From the NCBI RefSeq assembly GCF_963677315.1, contig NZ_OY781940.1:422001-486000 (forward strand): 64,000 nt of DNA, written 5' to 3'. This DNA comes from an uncultured Sphaerochaeta sp. (GTDB taxonomy: Bacteria > Spirochaetota > Spirochaetia > Sphaerochaetales > Sphaerochaetaceae). Shown here one piece after another: positions 51,004-60,796 of the stretch; position 1 is the stretch's first letter, and the number at the start of each line of letters is the position of its first letter. Below the pieces are notes generated by a model that was not told where the DNA came from, searched no databases, and was given only the letters and a program-made list of their open reading frames with translations. A program made the position numbers and the translations under genes.

Positions 51004-53358
51004 CTAATTACAATCAGAGACAGAAACGGAAGAGATATATCGCCAATCCTTGGGAAATATTTTCGATTTCCCGAGTACTGCAATTTCTTCACGGAAAATA
51101 ATATCTTCACTACTCTTGCCGACAAGAAGAGAGAAAGCACCGCTCTCAAGGACTCTTCTTGCATCGCTACCAACAAACGAGAGCATGTCCGCAGGCAGGG
51201 TAAAGGAGAGACGTTTCTGCTCTCCCGGCTGCAATGAAACACGGCTGAAAGCTTTCAACTCTTTCACAGGGCGAACAATGGAGGCAACCTTATCCTGCAC
51301 ATAGACCTGCACGATTTCATCACCACTACAAGTCCCGTCGTTTCTCACTGTAAGGGAGAAGCGAAACTCTTCATCGCACTGAATCATTGGGTTTTCCACC
51401 TGGAAATCATCCCAGCTGAAAGTGGTATAACTCAGTCCATGCCCAAAGGGATACAAGGCTCCAAACTGTGGCTGGATCTTTAACCCACCAGCCTTCTTGA
51501 AGTGGTTATACGCGTACGGCATGGAGCCAGCACTCTTGGGAAACGAGAGCGTCGTTTTCCCACCTGGATTGTTCAACCCTACCAAGGTACGTGCGATAGC
51601 TTCCCCTCCCCCTTCACCGGGGAGCCAAGCAGCAAGAATGGCACTGGCATGTTCAACCGCTTCATGGATGGTGTATGGTCTTCCACTCACCAGAACAACC
51701 ACCACAGGTTTTCCTGTAGCCAGCACCGCCTCCAAGAGTTCTTCTTGCACCCCGGGAAGCCTCAGGCTATCGGCATCAGAGCCTTCGCCGACTGTCCCCT
51801 GGCGAAACAGCCCAGCGATATCACCAACTACCAAGACCGTTACATCTGCGGAAGACGCAGCCTTGGCCGCTTTCTCTATTCCCTGGGTATCACTGCTAAG
51901 CTCATGGGATCCCTCTCCATCGTCTGGAACATCGCCTGGAAAGAAGATGGCTTTCTCCACCTTGCTCTCGTAGAGCATACACCCCGGCTCGAATATCAAG
52001 GGAATGTCTCCCAGAGACTCAGAGAGAGCACTACGAATGGTCCTTGCCTGCGGAGGGACTGTCTCTTCAGGGCCATGGGATCCCTGGAGATGAATCGGGG
52101 TCGAGTATCCACCGAACATCGCATACGGGTGGTCGGCAAGAGGCCCAATGAGGGCAACTGATCTTGCATTTCTCAAAGGAAGGACCCCATCATTCTTGAG
52201 TAGGACAAGAGACTTTTCAGCAACCTCTACTGCCAGTGCATGGCTCTTCTCTGTACCCAGTTCGATCGCCTCTTCCTTGATGAACGGATGCTCGAAAACG
52301 CCTTGGTTGTACTTCTCTTCCAATACACGGAGCACAGCCTCATCAAGTGCGTCATTAGAGATCAAGCCACGATACAAGGCTTCGATCAACCCTTCCTTGA
52401 ATACGGTATACCCAGGCAATTCGATATCCATACCAGCATTGAATGCCAAAGCGGCGGCTTCAGCCATATCCCCTGCAACACGATGGTCATGGAGCAATTG
52501 CACAACTGCCTCATAATCTGCGACAACCAATCCATCGAAACCCCATCGCTGTTTAAGCAAGTCTGTCACCAAGGAGCGATTGCTGGTACAAGGAACACCA
52601 TCAATATCATGATAAGCCGGCATTACTGAACCAGGGTGTGCATGACGGACAACCATCTCAAAGGGAAGTGCAAAGGTATTTTGCAGTTCTGTGGGGCCGA
52701 TATGCACCGGCGCATGATTTCTCCCTCCCTCACTGGCAGAGTGCCCGACAAAATGCTTCAGTGTTGCAAGAGGACTTCGACTCTCTCCTTGCAGGCCTTG
52801 TACATACGAGATTCCCATGACTCCACACAGGTAAGGGTCTTCCCCGTAGGTCTCCTCAAGGCGTCCCCAACGGGCATCACGTGCAACATCCAGGACTGGA
52901 GCGAGGCCCTGATGTACCCCAAGACTCCTGAGTTCGTCCCCGATTGCTTTTCCTACGTTGCCCACCAAGGAAGGCTCCCAGGTGCTGCCGTAATTCAATG
53001 CAGAGGGAAAAATCGTTGCTCCCTTCACCATTGCACCAGTTAGGCATTCCTCATGCAGGAGAGCTGGAATACCCAAGCGGGTTTCCTTGATGAGATACCG
53101 CTGCAGCTCATTGATCGCCTTAGCTTGCTGGACTGGATTGTTTGCCATTGTCCCATAGGGGCGGGTGAGCTGGCCAATGCCTTTACCCAGCACATCTGCC
53201 TTGATATCTTCACTACGCATCTCAGCCTGCCCATACTCGCGTACATGCAATGAACCATCTATTCCTATTTCAAGCCATGCAGAAACCAACTGGGAGACTT
53301 TCTCTTCGATACTCATCTTCCTGAGCAGTTCCAAGGCACGTTCCTTATTCTGCTGCAT
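51004..53358 (-). CDS. Glycoside hydrolase family 3 beta-glucosidase/xylosidase
   Basis: The 784-residue enzyme has the GH3 barrel (about 1-330) with KHFVGH (201-206) and the nucleophile D281 in GLVVADY. Next are the alpha/beta sandwich domain (about 385-610) and a C-terminal fibronectin III-like domain (about 680-760). No signal peptide is present, so it acts in the cytoplasm on imported oligosaccharides. It is the last gene of the binding protein-permease-permease-GH3 operon. Beta-glucosidase or beta-xylosidase cannot be separated by eye. Confidence 0.93.
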   Translation of the reverse strand: MQQNKERALELLRKMSIEEKVSQLVSAWLEIGIDGSLHVREYGQAEMRSEDIKADVLGKGIGQLTRPYGTMANNPVQQAKAINELQRYLIKETRLGIPALLHEECLTGAMVKGATIFPSALNYGSTWEPSLVGNVGKAIGDELRSLGVHQGLAPVLDVARDARWGRLEETYGEDPYLCGVMGISYVQGLQGESRSPLATLKHFVGHSASEGGRNHAPVHIGPTELQNTFALPFEMVVRHAHPGSVMPAYHDIDGVPCTSNRSLVTDLLKQRWGFDGLVVADYEAVVQLLHDHRVAGDMAEAAALAFNAGMDIELPGYTVFKEGLIEALYRGLISNDALDEAVLRVLEEKYNQGVFEHPFIKEEAIELGTEKSHALAVEVAEKSLVLLKNDGVLPLRNARSVALIGPLADHPYAMFGGYSTPIHLQGSHGPEETVPPQARTIRSALSESLGDIPLIFEPGCMLYESKVEKAIFFPGDVPDDGEGSHELSSDTQGIEKAAKAASSADVTVLVVGDIAGLFRQGTVGEGSDADSLRLPGVQEELLEAVLATGKPVVVVLVSGRPYTIHEAVEHASAILAAWLPGEGGGEAIARTLVGLNNPGGKTTLSFPKSAGSMPYAYNHFKKAGGLKIQPQFGALYPFGHGLSYTTFSWDDFQVENPMIQCDEEFRFSLTVRNDGTCSGDEIVQVYVQDKVASIVRPVKELKAFSRVSLQPGEQKRLSFTLPADMLSFVGSDARRVLESGAFSLLVGKSSEDIIFREEIAVLGKSKIFPKDWRYISSVSVSDCN

Positions 53359-53404
53359 AGTGTTAACAACTCCTTATTTCAGTATCCTTGTACCTCAAGA
53401 CCGA

Positions 53405-54250
53405 CTACTCTTTCAGTGCTCCTAGTGCAACTCCAGCAATAATGTGCTTCGAGAGAGAGAAGTAGACGATGAACAAGGGCAGAACTGTCATCGACAACCC
53501 CAAGTAAACCGCACCGTACTCTGTCTTGTAGATATCTCCCCTGAGCAGGCTGACCATGATGGGCATGGTATACTTGTTACCATCGGTAAGCAGAATCAAG
53601 GGTTCGAACAAACGATTCCAGTTGAATACAAAGGTGAAGATTGCCTGTGTCGCCATAGCCGGTTTCATGATAGGCAGTATGATCCTGTTGAAAGTATTGA
53701 ACTCCCTAGAACCGTCTATTCTCGCAGAGTCAACAATATCCAACGAGAGAGATGCCATCAGGTACTGCCGCATAAAAAACACCATTGCAGGGGTTGCTGT
53801 TGCAGGTATGATCAGGGGCCAAAGACTGTTGGTCCACCCGATGCGATACATGAACTGGTAAAACCCGATACCACTTACCTGGGTTGGAATCATCATAACA
53901 GCCATGATGAAGGTAAAGAATGGCTGACGCAGTTTCCAGCTGTAGGCAACCAGGGCATACGCTGTAAGCGATGAGAAATATACCGCGCAAAGGGTTGCCC
54001 CTGTGCTGATGATCATGGAGTTAATAAAACCTACAACGGGGTCAAAGGTCTTTCCTTGGAGTATCTGCCAGTTGCTCATCAAGTACTTGGAAGGGATCAA
54101 GCCAATGGAACTTTGCTGTATCTCGAAGGTACTGCGTGTTGCGTTCATGAACATCACCCAGAAAGGGAATATGCTCAAAAGTGCCAAGAAAATACACACA
54201 ATATAGATTCCTGTCTTTTTCAGGTTGGTAGTTGCTCTCATTCCTCTCAT
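53405..54250 (-). CDS. Carbohydrate ABC transporter permease, MalG-like
   Basis: The 281-residue membrane protein has six hydrophobic segments and the EAA loop (SARIDGSREFNTFNRIILPIMKPA, about 190-213) that docks to the ATPase. It pairs with the upstream MalF-like permease. The start ATGA overlaps the previous stop. No ATPase gene is present in the operon, so a shared MsmK-type ATPase encoded elsewhere is expected. Confidence 0.92.
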   Translation of the reverse strand: MRGMRATTNLKKTGIYIVCIFLALLSIFPFWVMFMNATRSTFEIQQSSIGLIPSKYLMSNWQILQGKTFDPVVGFINSMIISTGATLCAVYFSSLTAYALVAYSWKLRQPFFTFIMAVMMIPTQVSGIGFYQFMYRIGWTNSLWPLIIPATATPAMVFFMRQYLMASLSLDIVDSARIDGSREFNTFNRIILPIMKPAMATQAIFTFVFNWNRLFEPLILLTDGNKYTMPIMVSLLRGDIYKTEYGAVYLGLSMTVLPLFIVYFSLSKHIIAGVALGALKE

Positions 54251-55212
54251 CGTACTCCCCCCATCCTCTTTTCTTCCTTCAGCCGGTTCTTTTCAAATTT
54301 CCTGAGTTTGATCTCAGCCCTGTCACGCATGGAATAGAACATGATGCCTGAGAGAACCAGGATGATGATGAAGACTATCATGCTTGCTGCCGATGCTCGG
54401 TTGTAGAGATAGCTTCCCGCGAAGGCTTGGTTGTAGATGAATACACTCGAGGTAAGTGTTGCATTGTCAGGTCCTCCCCAAAGGAAGAGCCTGGGGATAT
54501 CGAACATCTGGATACCACCGATAAGGCCGGTTACCAGAACATATAGCAAAATGGTTTTCAGTCTGGGTAAGGTTATCCTGAAGAAAATCTGGGCAGGTGT
54601 TGCCCCATCTACCTCAGCAGCCTCAAACAAGGTTGGATTGATACCCAACACACCAGCGATCAGGATAATCATGGAGTGGCCATACCACATCCAGAACTGG
54701 ATGAACGATACCACACCGCGGGCGGTTCCACTCTGCAGGTGGAAGTTCGATGGTGCATCCAGGATGCCCATTTTCATCAGTAAGTCATTGATTGGTCCCT
54801 TGGGATAGCCGGTAAGGGAGTTGAACAGGATTGCGATGGTTGCAGCGGTAATGATATTCGGCATATAAATCAATACCTTGAACAAGCCCTGTGCCTTAAC
54901 CTTCAGTCTTCTATTGGTGAACCAAGCGGTCAACAACAGTGCCAAGAGAACCTGGGGAATGAAATTGAAAATCCAAATAATAAAGGTAGTTTGTAGTGAC
55001 CGTAAGAAGGTCGCGTTGTTTAAGATACTTTTGTAATTCTGGAACGGATCTTCCAAGAACTTGAAGGTAGTTCGCCCCAGTCCCCTGAGGTCGGTAAACC
55101 CAATAACAACAGTATATATCGTCGGGTACAGATTAAAAATAAGAAAGGCAAGCACGAAAGGAATGGAAAACAGATATCCGTACTTAGCATAGCTGATGTT
55201 GTTTTTGCGCAT
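54247..55212 (-). CDS. Carbohydrate ABC transporter permease, MalF-like
   Basis: The 321-residue protein has six to seven hydrophobic segments and the EAA loop AAEVDGATPAQIFFRITLPRL (split near residues 216-236). ATG 55212 is chosen over TTG 55218 because GGAGG lies eight bases before it. A charged C-terminal tail of about 30 residues follows the last helix. Confidence 0.92.
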   Translation of the reverse strand: MRKNNISYAKYGYLFSIPFVLAFLIFNLYPTIYTVVIGFTDLRGLGRTTFKFLEDPFQNYKSILNNATFLRSLQTTFIIWIFNFIPQVLLALLLTAWFTNRRLKVKAQGLFKVLIYMPNIITAATIAILFNSLTGYPKGPINDLLMKMGILDAPSNFHLQSGTARGVVSFIQFWMWYGHSMIILIAGVLGINPTLFEAAEVDGATPAQIFFRITLPRLKTILLYVLVTGLIGGIQMFDIPRLFLWGGPDNATLTSSVFIYNQAFAGSYLYNRASAASMIVFIIILVLSGIMFYSMRDRAEIKLRKFEKNRLKEEKRMGGVR

Positions 55213-55282
55213 GAGCAAGTCCTCCAGAAAAATTCACCGTGCATCGACCGATATCTTCCCTGCGATGCTTGGAGCAAAACAA

Positions 55283-55311
55283 GCCAGGTGCAGGGGTCAC
55301 CTACACCTGGC
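55283..55311 (-). terminator. Intercistronic hairpin between the sugar-binding protein and permease genes
   Basis: GCCAGGTG (55283-55290) and CACCTGGC (55304-55311) pair perfectly, with three more pairs (AGG/CCT) after one mismatch. It is followed by TTGTTTTG on the minus strand. Same position as the hairpin in the liv operon. Confidence 0.65.
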
Positions 55312-55324
55312 AATCATTGATCCA

Positions 55325-56674
55325 TTAATCAACGTCAATTGCGAGGTTGTCAGCAACCTGCTGCTTGAAGTCTGCGATGGCCTGGCTGCGGGTCTTGTTT
55401 CCGTAGCTGTATTCGCGGACCTGGTCACGCCAGTACATGTTGATGGTCTCATCATACTGGGTCTTGTTGGTGCCGGTAGCAAACTTGCCAGCGGGAACGA
55501 ATACGTCGAACATATCCTGTCCACCGAGGAAGTCCAGGGTTCCGTCACTCTTGCTCATGACAGTACCGGAAGCAACGGTATCCTTGGTTCCACCAGGACC
55601 ATTGAGTGTACCATTGGCCCAGTAGTACTGCAGACCGGTGTTGGAACTGTCGAGGGTAATCCACTCGATGATCTCACCAACTGCGTCCTTGACAGGGCTC
55701 TTGTCGTTTGCAAGTACCCAGGTACCACCCCAGAAGAAGCCAACAGGAGGTTCACAAACTGCCCAGTCACCATAGGTGCCTTCACCAGGTGCTGAACCGC
55801 CGCTGTTACCAGCCATGACGTAGTTGATCAACCAAGCTGGGCCGAAGAAACCGAAGATCTGCTTTTCGCCGGCGTCTTTCATGTCAGCGAACCATGCATC
55901 GGTCCAGTCACGGGTATCATTGTGGTAATCCTTGTCAATCAGCATCTTTGCAACATCAAGGAATGCTTCACGATCGGGATCGATGTAGAGTTTTCCGTCT
56001 ACAATCCAGCCCTTATCGCTGCTGCCTTCGATGGCATGCCAGATGTCTCCATCACCACTGATGATTCCGTATCCTTTCTTCTTCAGGTCTTCTGCCGCCT
56101 TGAAGAACTTGTCCCAACCGGGACCGACTTTTGAAGTGATTACAGCAGGATCGTCAGTACCCCATACGTCCTTTGCAATAGAGCGGCGGTAGATAAATGC
56201 ACCACCGGTAGCCTGGTAACCAAGGCCTACCAGATCGCCATCAGGATTGGTACCGATATCAACGGTGTACTGGGCAATGTCGGCTTCCTTGAGCTTGGCG
56301 TTTACATCGATACCAAGATCCTTGTAGGGAGCTGCAAAGTGAGCTGCGTCGCCCTGGGTGTACTTGAGTACAAATGCAGACTCAGCACAATAGATGTCAG
56401 GAGCATTCTCACCACTACTTGCCAATGCCTGGTCAAGTGCTGGTTGATATGCACCATCAGTGGTAGCAATGATGGTTGTGTTGATCTCATAATCGAAATC
56501 AGGATTCAGTTCTTTGTACTTCTCCAACATTTTGGGGACTTCATCAGTGAAGCTCCACAGGTTGATCACCTTACGAGCAGGTTTCGCTGCCTCTGCCTGT
56601 CCGGCTGCAAACAGTGAGAGACTCATGCAACAAATCAGCAACAGACTGACTACAATACGCATGTTCCGTTTCAT
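55325..56674 (-). CDS. Sugar ABC transporter substrate-binding protein
   Basis: The 449-residue protein has a signal peptide (first about 25 residues, ending SLFAAGQAEA) and a type II extracellular sugar-binding fold (family 1, MalE/UgpB-like). It has VINLWSFTDEVPKML at the mature start and aromatic residues throughout the cleft. It delivers oligosaccharides to the two permeases. AAGGAGG precedes the ATG. It is first in the operon. A palindrome lies in its leader. Confidence 0.92.
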   Translation of the reverse strand: MKRNMRIVVSLLLICCMSLSLFAAGQAEAAKPARKVINLWSFTDEVPKMLEKYKELNPDFDYEINTTIIATTDGAYQPALDQALASSGENAPDIYCAESAFVLKYTQGDAAHFAAPYKDLGIDVNAKLKEADIAQYTVDIGTNPDGDLVGLGYQATGGAFIYRRSIAKDVWGTDDPAVITSKVGPGWDKFFKAAEDLKKKGYGIISGDGDIWHAIEGSSDKGWIVDGKLYIDPDREAFLDVAKMLIDKDYHNDTRDWTDAWFADMKDAGEKQIFGFFGPAWLINYVMAGNSGGSAPGEGTYGDWAVCEPPVGFFWGGTWVLANDKSPVKDAVGEIIEWITLDSSNTGLQYYWANGTLNGPGGTKDTVASGTVMSKSDGTLDFLGGQDMFDVFVPAGKFATGTNKTQYDETINMYWRDQVREYSYGNKTRSQAIADFKQQVADNLAIDVD

Positions 56675-56697
56675 ACAGATTCCTCCTTACTTAACTC

Positions 56698-56714
56698 TAT
56701 GTCAAACTGACATA
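56698..56714. promoter_or_regulatory. Palindrome in the leader of the sugar operon
   Basis: TATGTCA-AAC-TGACATA is a perfect seven-base dyad about 24 bases upstream of the binding-protein ATG. It fits a binding site for the adjacent NarL-type regulator or a repressor. No direct proof. Confidence 0.45.
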
Positions 56715-56838
56715 CAAATGAGACTTGCATAGATTTCCCGTGTATTCGTACAACGCCTGTACTGAACAGGGAGCCCTACAATCACCATGCTATGTGAACA
56801 CCATGGAGAACGCCACTGGGCTTTTGCCTTGAAAATGA

Positions 56839-56856
56839 ATAGGACAAATGTCCTAT
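56839..56856 (-). terminator. Small hairpin after the response-regulator gene
   Basis: ATAGGACA and TGTCCTAT (56839-56846, 56849-56856) are a perfect palindrome five bases past the stop, followed by TCATTTTC on the minus strand. A terminator or an operator of the next operon. Confidence 0.4.
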
Positions 56857-56861
56857 GATAC

Positions 56862-57518
56862 TTACATCTCGTTGCTCTTCACCCATTTGATGGCAAACTT
56901 GCGCAGTGTTCCTGCGTCACTGATGGAGAGCTTATGACGGATATTGTCCCGGTAGACATTGATCGTCTTGACCGAGAGATTGAGCGTTTTCCCGATCTCA
57001 GAGACACCAAAGCCCTGTCCAAGCAAGCGGAGTACTTCCATTTCCCGGAGACTGAGCAGCTCAACCGGGTCAATCTCCTGCGAGGATTCCTGCAAGAGCA
57101 TGGTGTCCAACATCCGTTCCCGCATATCATTTGAGAGATAGACCTTGCCCTTGAGCACTGTTTCAATTGCTTTGAGGAGCGAGGAAGCAGCTTCCTGCTT
57201 CATCACATATCCGCGTGCACCTGCCTTGAGTGCGCTGGAGGCATAGATAAGTTCATCATACATGGAGACAACAATGGAAAGCACCTCTGGCTTGCTTGCC
57301 TTGAGAGTTTTGACCAACTCCAATCCGTTCTCTTGCTGGAGTGAGATATCAACAAGGGCAACATCAACCTCTATCGTATCCAACAGGGTAAGTGCTTCAG
57401 TGATGGTGGTTGCCTGAGCTTGTACTTGGTAGGTTCTCACATTCTCTATGACGCTCACCAAACCTTGGCGGAAAAGCGGGTGGTCATCTACAATCAGAAA
57501 TCGAACAGTTTTAGGCAT
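56862..57518 (-). CDS. NarL/LuxR-type response regulator
   Basis: The 218-residue protein has a receiver domain (1-120) with DDHP at the acidic pocket, phospho-acceptor D57 in ALVDISL, and Lys in VMKQEA. A LuxR-type HTH (about 154-210, LSLREMEVLRLLGQG, SVKTINVYRDNIRHKL) follows. It is encoded three bases after the sensor kinase and so is its partner. It likely activates the neighbouring sugar operon. Confidence 0.93.
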   Translation of the reverse strand: MPKTVRFLIVDDHPLFRQGLVSVIENVRTYQVQAQATTITEALTLLDTIEVDVALVDISLQQENGLELVKTLKASKPEVLSIVVSMYDELIYASSALKAGARGYVMKQEAASSLLKAIETVLKGKVYLSNDMRERMLDTMLLQESSQEIDPVELLSLREMEVLRLLGQGFGVSEIGKTLNLSVKTINVYRDNIRHKLSISDAGTLRKFAIKWVKSNEM

Positions 57519-57521
57519 TCA

Positions 57522-59834
57522 CTACTCCTTGAATTCAATCAGCACGGTGGTTCCCTCATCATCACTCTCAAGGGTGAGCTTTGCATCGGCCATTGCAGCT
57601 CGGTTCTGCATAATTCTCAAGCCAAGCCCTTCTCCCTGTATATGCTGAGGGAGGCCTGTCCCATCATCGCGAACTTCCAGGGAGAGGATACGGGAATCCT
57701 CAGTAGCAAACTTTCTTGCTGAAGATATTTCTATATGCTTTGCTTTTGAGTGTTTTATGGCATTGGTCAATGCTTCTTGGACAATCCTGAAGATATTCAG
57801 CTCCCTTGTCTTGTCCTGAATGGAAAAGGCTGGGTCCACATTTACATCGATGTCGATTGCTACCAATCGTAGATTATCACCCACCAAGGCCTCCAGGCGT
57901 TCCAGGAAACTGTGGGGTTCCAATTCCATGGGCATCAGTCCACGGCTGATGGTCTTGATCTTCCCAATGGCCTCACCGAGATGCTCACTGATTTTCCTGA
58001 GACTCTCCTTCTGGGGTTCTTGATTGTTTCCGAGTTGTTGATGTGCCGATGAGGCAAGCAGGGAGATACCAAGAAGATACTGGCATAGGTCATCATGCAA
58101 CTCCTGCCCGATACGTTCCATCGTCCTGGTGGAAATTTCCATGACTTCCTGTTCCAATTCGGTTCTTCGCCTGATCTCCTGGGAGAGATCCCTTGTTCGC
58201 AAAGCTACCTGCTCCTCGAGATTCTTCTCATGTTCCCTGATCTGCTGGAGAAGCAAGGAGCCTTTCAGGTTGCTGGAGATCTGCTCTTGCAATACATCAT
58301 AGAGTGCAGGGCGGACAGTGCCAAAAGGAACCAGAAAATAGCCAAGAGGCTCATCAAGATAGACCAAGGGCAAGAGGACCCAACGCTGGGTCCTCCATTC
58401 AGGACTTAGGCTGGGGGGCAGAATCTGCTGGGCAGGAAAATCCATTGAGAACGCTGATAGCGGGAGTACTTCCTGTTGGACGGTCATCATAAGCCGAGCT
58501 TTTCGGTTGTGGTTCAGGAATCTCACCAGATATCCACGATCGATACCAAAGAGCTGCAACCCATGTTTCAAGTTGGTGATCAACTCCCCCATCTCAAAGG
58601 TACCGCTGAGCATGGCACTCACCTTTCTGAGGGTTTCAAATGAATTTTCTGCTGCCACCCGTCTTGCTGCCTGAAATCGTCCAATCTTATCACCAGTCAA
58701 CGCACGAGCTGCACCCATGAGCATTGTGAGCGTCTTGGAGCTGAGCGTACTCTGATTGCGCGATTTATACTCCACCACTGAGAGATACTCGTTCCACCTA
58801 TGGGGAGAACCACTCTCTGAGGCTGTGTCATCCAGCGCACGGTTGAGGCGGGCTATCATCTGGTGGTAGTCACCTCTCTGGACAAGCAGGATCAAGTCTT
58901 TTACTGCCAAGCGCTCAGCTGGGGTTGCATAGCTCGGCATCTCATGAAGCCCAGGGGTGAAGTGCACATGCGGATTGCAACCACAGGACTCCCTGATCAC
59001 CGGTGAGCATGGCAGGGAGATGTGTTCTTCCTCCCCTCCAGCCATGATCCTATCAAGAATATCGATCGCAATGACACCCATCTCATGCAACGGCTGCACT
59101 ACAGTCGTAAGTGGAGGGATGCTGTAACGAGAAAGATCAATCCCGTCAAAACCAATTAGGGAAACATCATCTGGTACACGGATATTCCATTTCAAGAGTT
59201 CTTGCATGGCACCAAAAGCCATTTGATCATTGAGGCAGATCAAGGCATCAAAAGAGCACCCCGCTTCCATGAAGTATCGTACTACTTCACTCCCTGATTC
59301 ATTGGTAAAAGTTCCTGATCTGACCAGTTTCTCGTCAATAGGGATATCATTATCTTCAAGTGCCTGTCTACATGCCTGAAGTCTCTTGACTGACTCCTCA
59401 TGGGTCTTCGGCCCTGTAATAATAGCGAACCGGCGTCTGTGATGAACTGTCACCAAGTGGTCCACCAAAGCACGCATGCTCTCTTCCCCTTCTGCAGTAA
59501 TGTCACTCATGCCCTGCATGTGCATACCTATCGATACCCTGGGGAGCGCAGACCATGGAGCAAAAAACTTATTCAGGTCCATGGTGGTAAAATATGATGC
59601 AAGTGAAGAGGCAACAATAATCAGGCCATCAATGGTCTGCTCGGATGCAAGGTGATATGCGAGGTTGGATGAGGCTTCACTGGCAATAGGGGATCCAAGG
59701 CGGGAGCCAATAAAGGAGATGGTTCCCATCTGCCGCTTTGCTGCTTCCCTTTCAATGGCATGCCAGATGGCCGACTGATATTCATCGTCCAAGCCTGCGG
59801 TGAATATTCCGATGCAACGCTGTGAATCCTGCAT
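57522..59834 (-). CDS. Cytoplasmic histidine kinase with LacI-type ligand-binding sensor
   Basis: The 770 residues start with a LacI/periplasmic-binding-protein type ligand domain (about 5-290: CIGIFTAGLDDEYQ, ALICLNDQMAFGAMQEL, GFDGIDLSRYSIPPLTTV) ending in RESCGC. There is no HTH, signal peptide or transmembrane helix. A GAF-like region (about 400-540), a coiled coil and a HisKA_3 kinase with H580 in GQELHDDLCQY follow, then an HATPase domain (NAIKHSKA, DDGTGLP, GLGLRIMQNRA). It would sense a sugar inside the cell and phosphorylate the adjacent NarL-type regulator. GGAGGAG precedes the ATG. Confidence 0.9.
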   Translation of the reverse strand: MQDSQRCIGIFTAGLDDEYQSAIWHAIEREAAKRQMGTISFIGSRLGSPIASEASSNLAYHLASEQTIDGLIIVASSLASYFTTMDLNKFFAPWSALPRVSIGMHMQGMSDITAEGEESMRALVDHLVTVHHRRRFAIITGPKTHEESVKRLQACRQALEDNDIPIDEKLVRSGTFTNESGSEVVRYFMEAGCSFDALICLNDQMAFGAMQELLKWNIRVPDDVSLIGFDGIDLSRYSIPPLTTVVQPLHEMGVIAIDILDRIMAGGEEEHISLPCSPVIRESCGCNPHVHFTPGLHEMPSYATPAERLAVKDLILLVQRGDYHQMIARLNRALDDTASESGSPHRWNEYLSVVEYKSRNQSTLSSKTLTMLMGAARALTGDKIGRFQAARRVAAENSFETLRKVSAMLSGTFEMGELITNLKHGLQLFGIDRGYLVRFLNHNRKARLMMTVQQEVLPLSAFSMDFPAQQILPPSLSPEWRTQRWVLLPLVYLDEPLGYFLVPFGTVRPALYDVLQEQISSNLKGSLLLQQIREHEKNLEEQVALRTRDLSQEIRRRTELEQEVMEISTRTMERIGQELHDDLCQYLLGISLLASSAHQQLGNNQEPQKESLRKISEHLGEAIGKIKTISRGLMPMELEPHSFLERLEALVGDNLRLVAIDIDVNVDPAFSIQDKTRELNIFRIVQEALTNAIKHSKAKHIEISSARKFATEDSRILSLEVRDDGTGLPQHIQGEGLGLRIMQNRAAMADAKLTLESDDEGTTVLIEFKE

Positions 59835-59935
59835 GAAAGATGGCTCCTCCTCACTGGTGTACCTTATCTATGATAGACCATACAAAGGAGTTTGCAAGGA
59901 TAGGGTTGGAAAATAAACAAAGAGAATTTCTCACT
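59761..59935. repeat. Direct repeat, copy A: kinase promoter and first codons
   Basis: This 175-base segment covers the first 25 codons of the kinase, its ribosome site and promoter. It is matched along its length by 60801-60975 in the same orientation, with scattered mismatches and compensating single-base indels. Confidence 0.85.
59870..59897 (-). promoter_or_regulatory. Promoter of the kinase-regulator operon
   Basis: Minus-strand TTGCAA (59892-59897), 16 bases, TATCAT (59870-59875), with a normal leader and GGAGGAG. The same promoter is kept in the decayed copy near 60920, where the -10 reads TATCAT too. Confidence 0.6.
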
Positions 59936-60019
59936 GTTGGATGGAGTCTCTCATGGGCCAAGGTAGCAAGTTATTCAACAGGTTGTTAAAACGAGCGGTA
60001 CGTGGCGACATATCACGTA

Positions 60020-60718
60020 TCAGGAGGGACGGGCTTCCGTATCAAGATACATCAACTGCATCAGTTTAAAGTAGCCACATATCACCACCAATTCGGCACT
60101 CTCCTCAACCAGTGTCATGAGGGATGAACGTGTACCAAGGATATTATATAAATAGGCTTCACCAACTTCCAAGGCCAAGATGGTTCCGATTGCAATTGCA
60201 ATAATTAATAAGATGCGTTTGAGCTTACCCCAGGTTTCCGAGGCAACAAATCTCATGACATCCCGTACTGTATAAGCAAACAAGACAAATCCACCTAACA
60301 TAATTGGACCGTATATGAAGACCCATGCGAAGCCTTCCAGGAATGTCCCAGATCCCAAGTTGGTTGCATCTCCAATCTTCTCACCAATCCTTTCATGTAT
60401 GCCGAGCATCTCGTCAGCAGCCAGGAATACGGCAGCAGCAGTGAGTGCCAGGAAAAAAAGTCTCGAGATTGAAGAAATAACCTTATTGGTATCGGAACGT
60501 ACTATCGCATAGGCAGGAAGAAAACAGAGAAACATGCCAATCGATTCAAGCCATGTCGCAAACGATCCCTCAATTCTTAGGTCAAGCTCATACCACAAGC
60601 CGGTGAAACCTAATGCATCATACTGTGTGAATTCGTTGATGATCATCCAGAGGACCAAAACCATGCTAAGCGTCAACAGTATCTGATAAACATCTTGGAG
60701 CATCCGTGTCATTTTCAT
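60020..60718 (-). CDS. Integral membrane protein of unknown function
   Basis: The 232-residue protein has about six hydrophobic segments (near 10-27, 55-75, 85-105, 128-150, 168-188 and 208-225). An acidic DEMLGIHERIGEKIGDA loop lies between the third and fourth. No family is recognised. The start ATG 60718 has AAAGGA 14 bases away, which is weak. The gene is bounded by the two direct repeats that carry the kinase promoter, so it may have been inserted or kept between duplicated sequences. Confidence 0.6.
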   Translation of the reverse strand: MKMTRMLQDVYQILLTLSMVLVLWMIINEFTQYDALGFTGLWYELDLRIEGSFATWLESIGMFLCFLPAYAIVRSDTNKVISSISRLFFLALTAAAVFLAADEMLGIHERIGEKIGDATNLGSGTFLEGFAWVFIYGPIMLGGFVLFAYTVRDVMRFVASETWGKLKRILLIIAIAIGTILALEVGEAYLYNILGTRSSLMTLVEESAELVVICGYFKLMQLMYLDTEARPS

Positions 60719-60796
60719 AATCTAATTTATTTCCTTTTTTCCAGGATGATTTTTTTCTTTCTCTACAATGAAACAGCCAGTACTGTTGGGTTCCCC

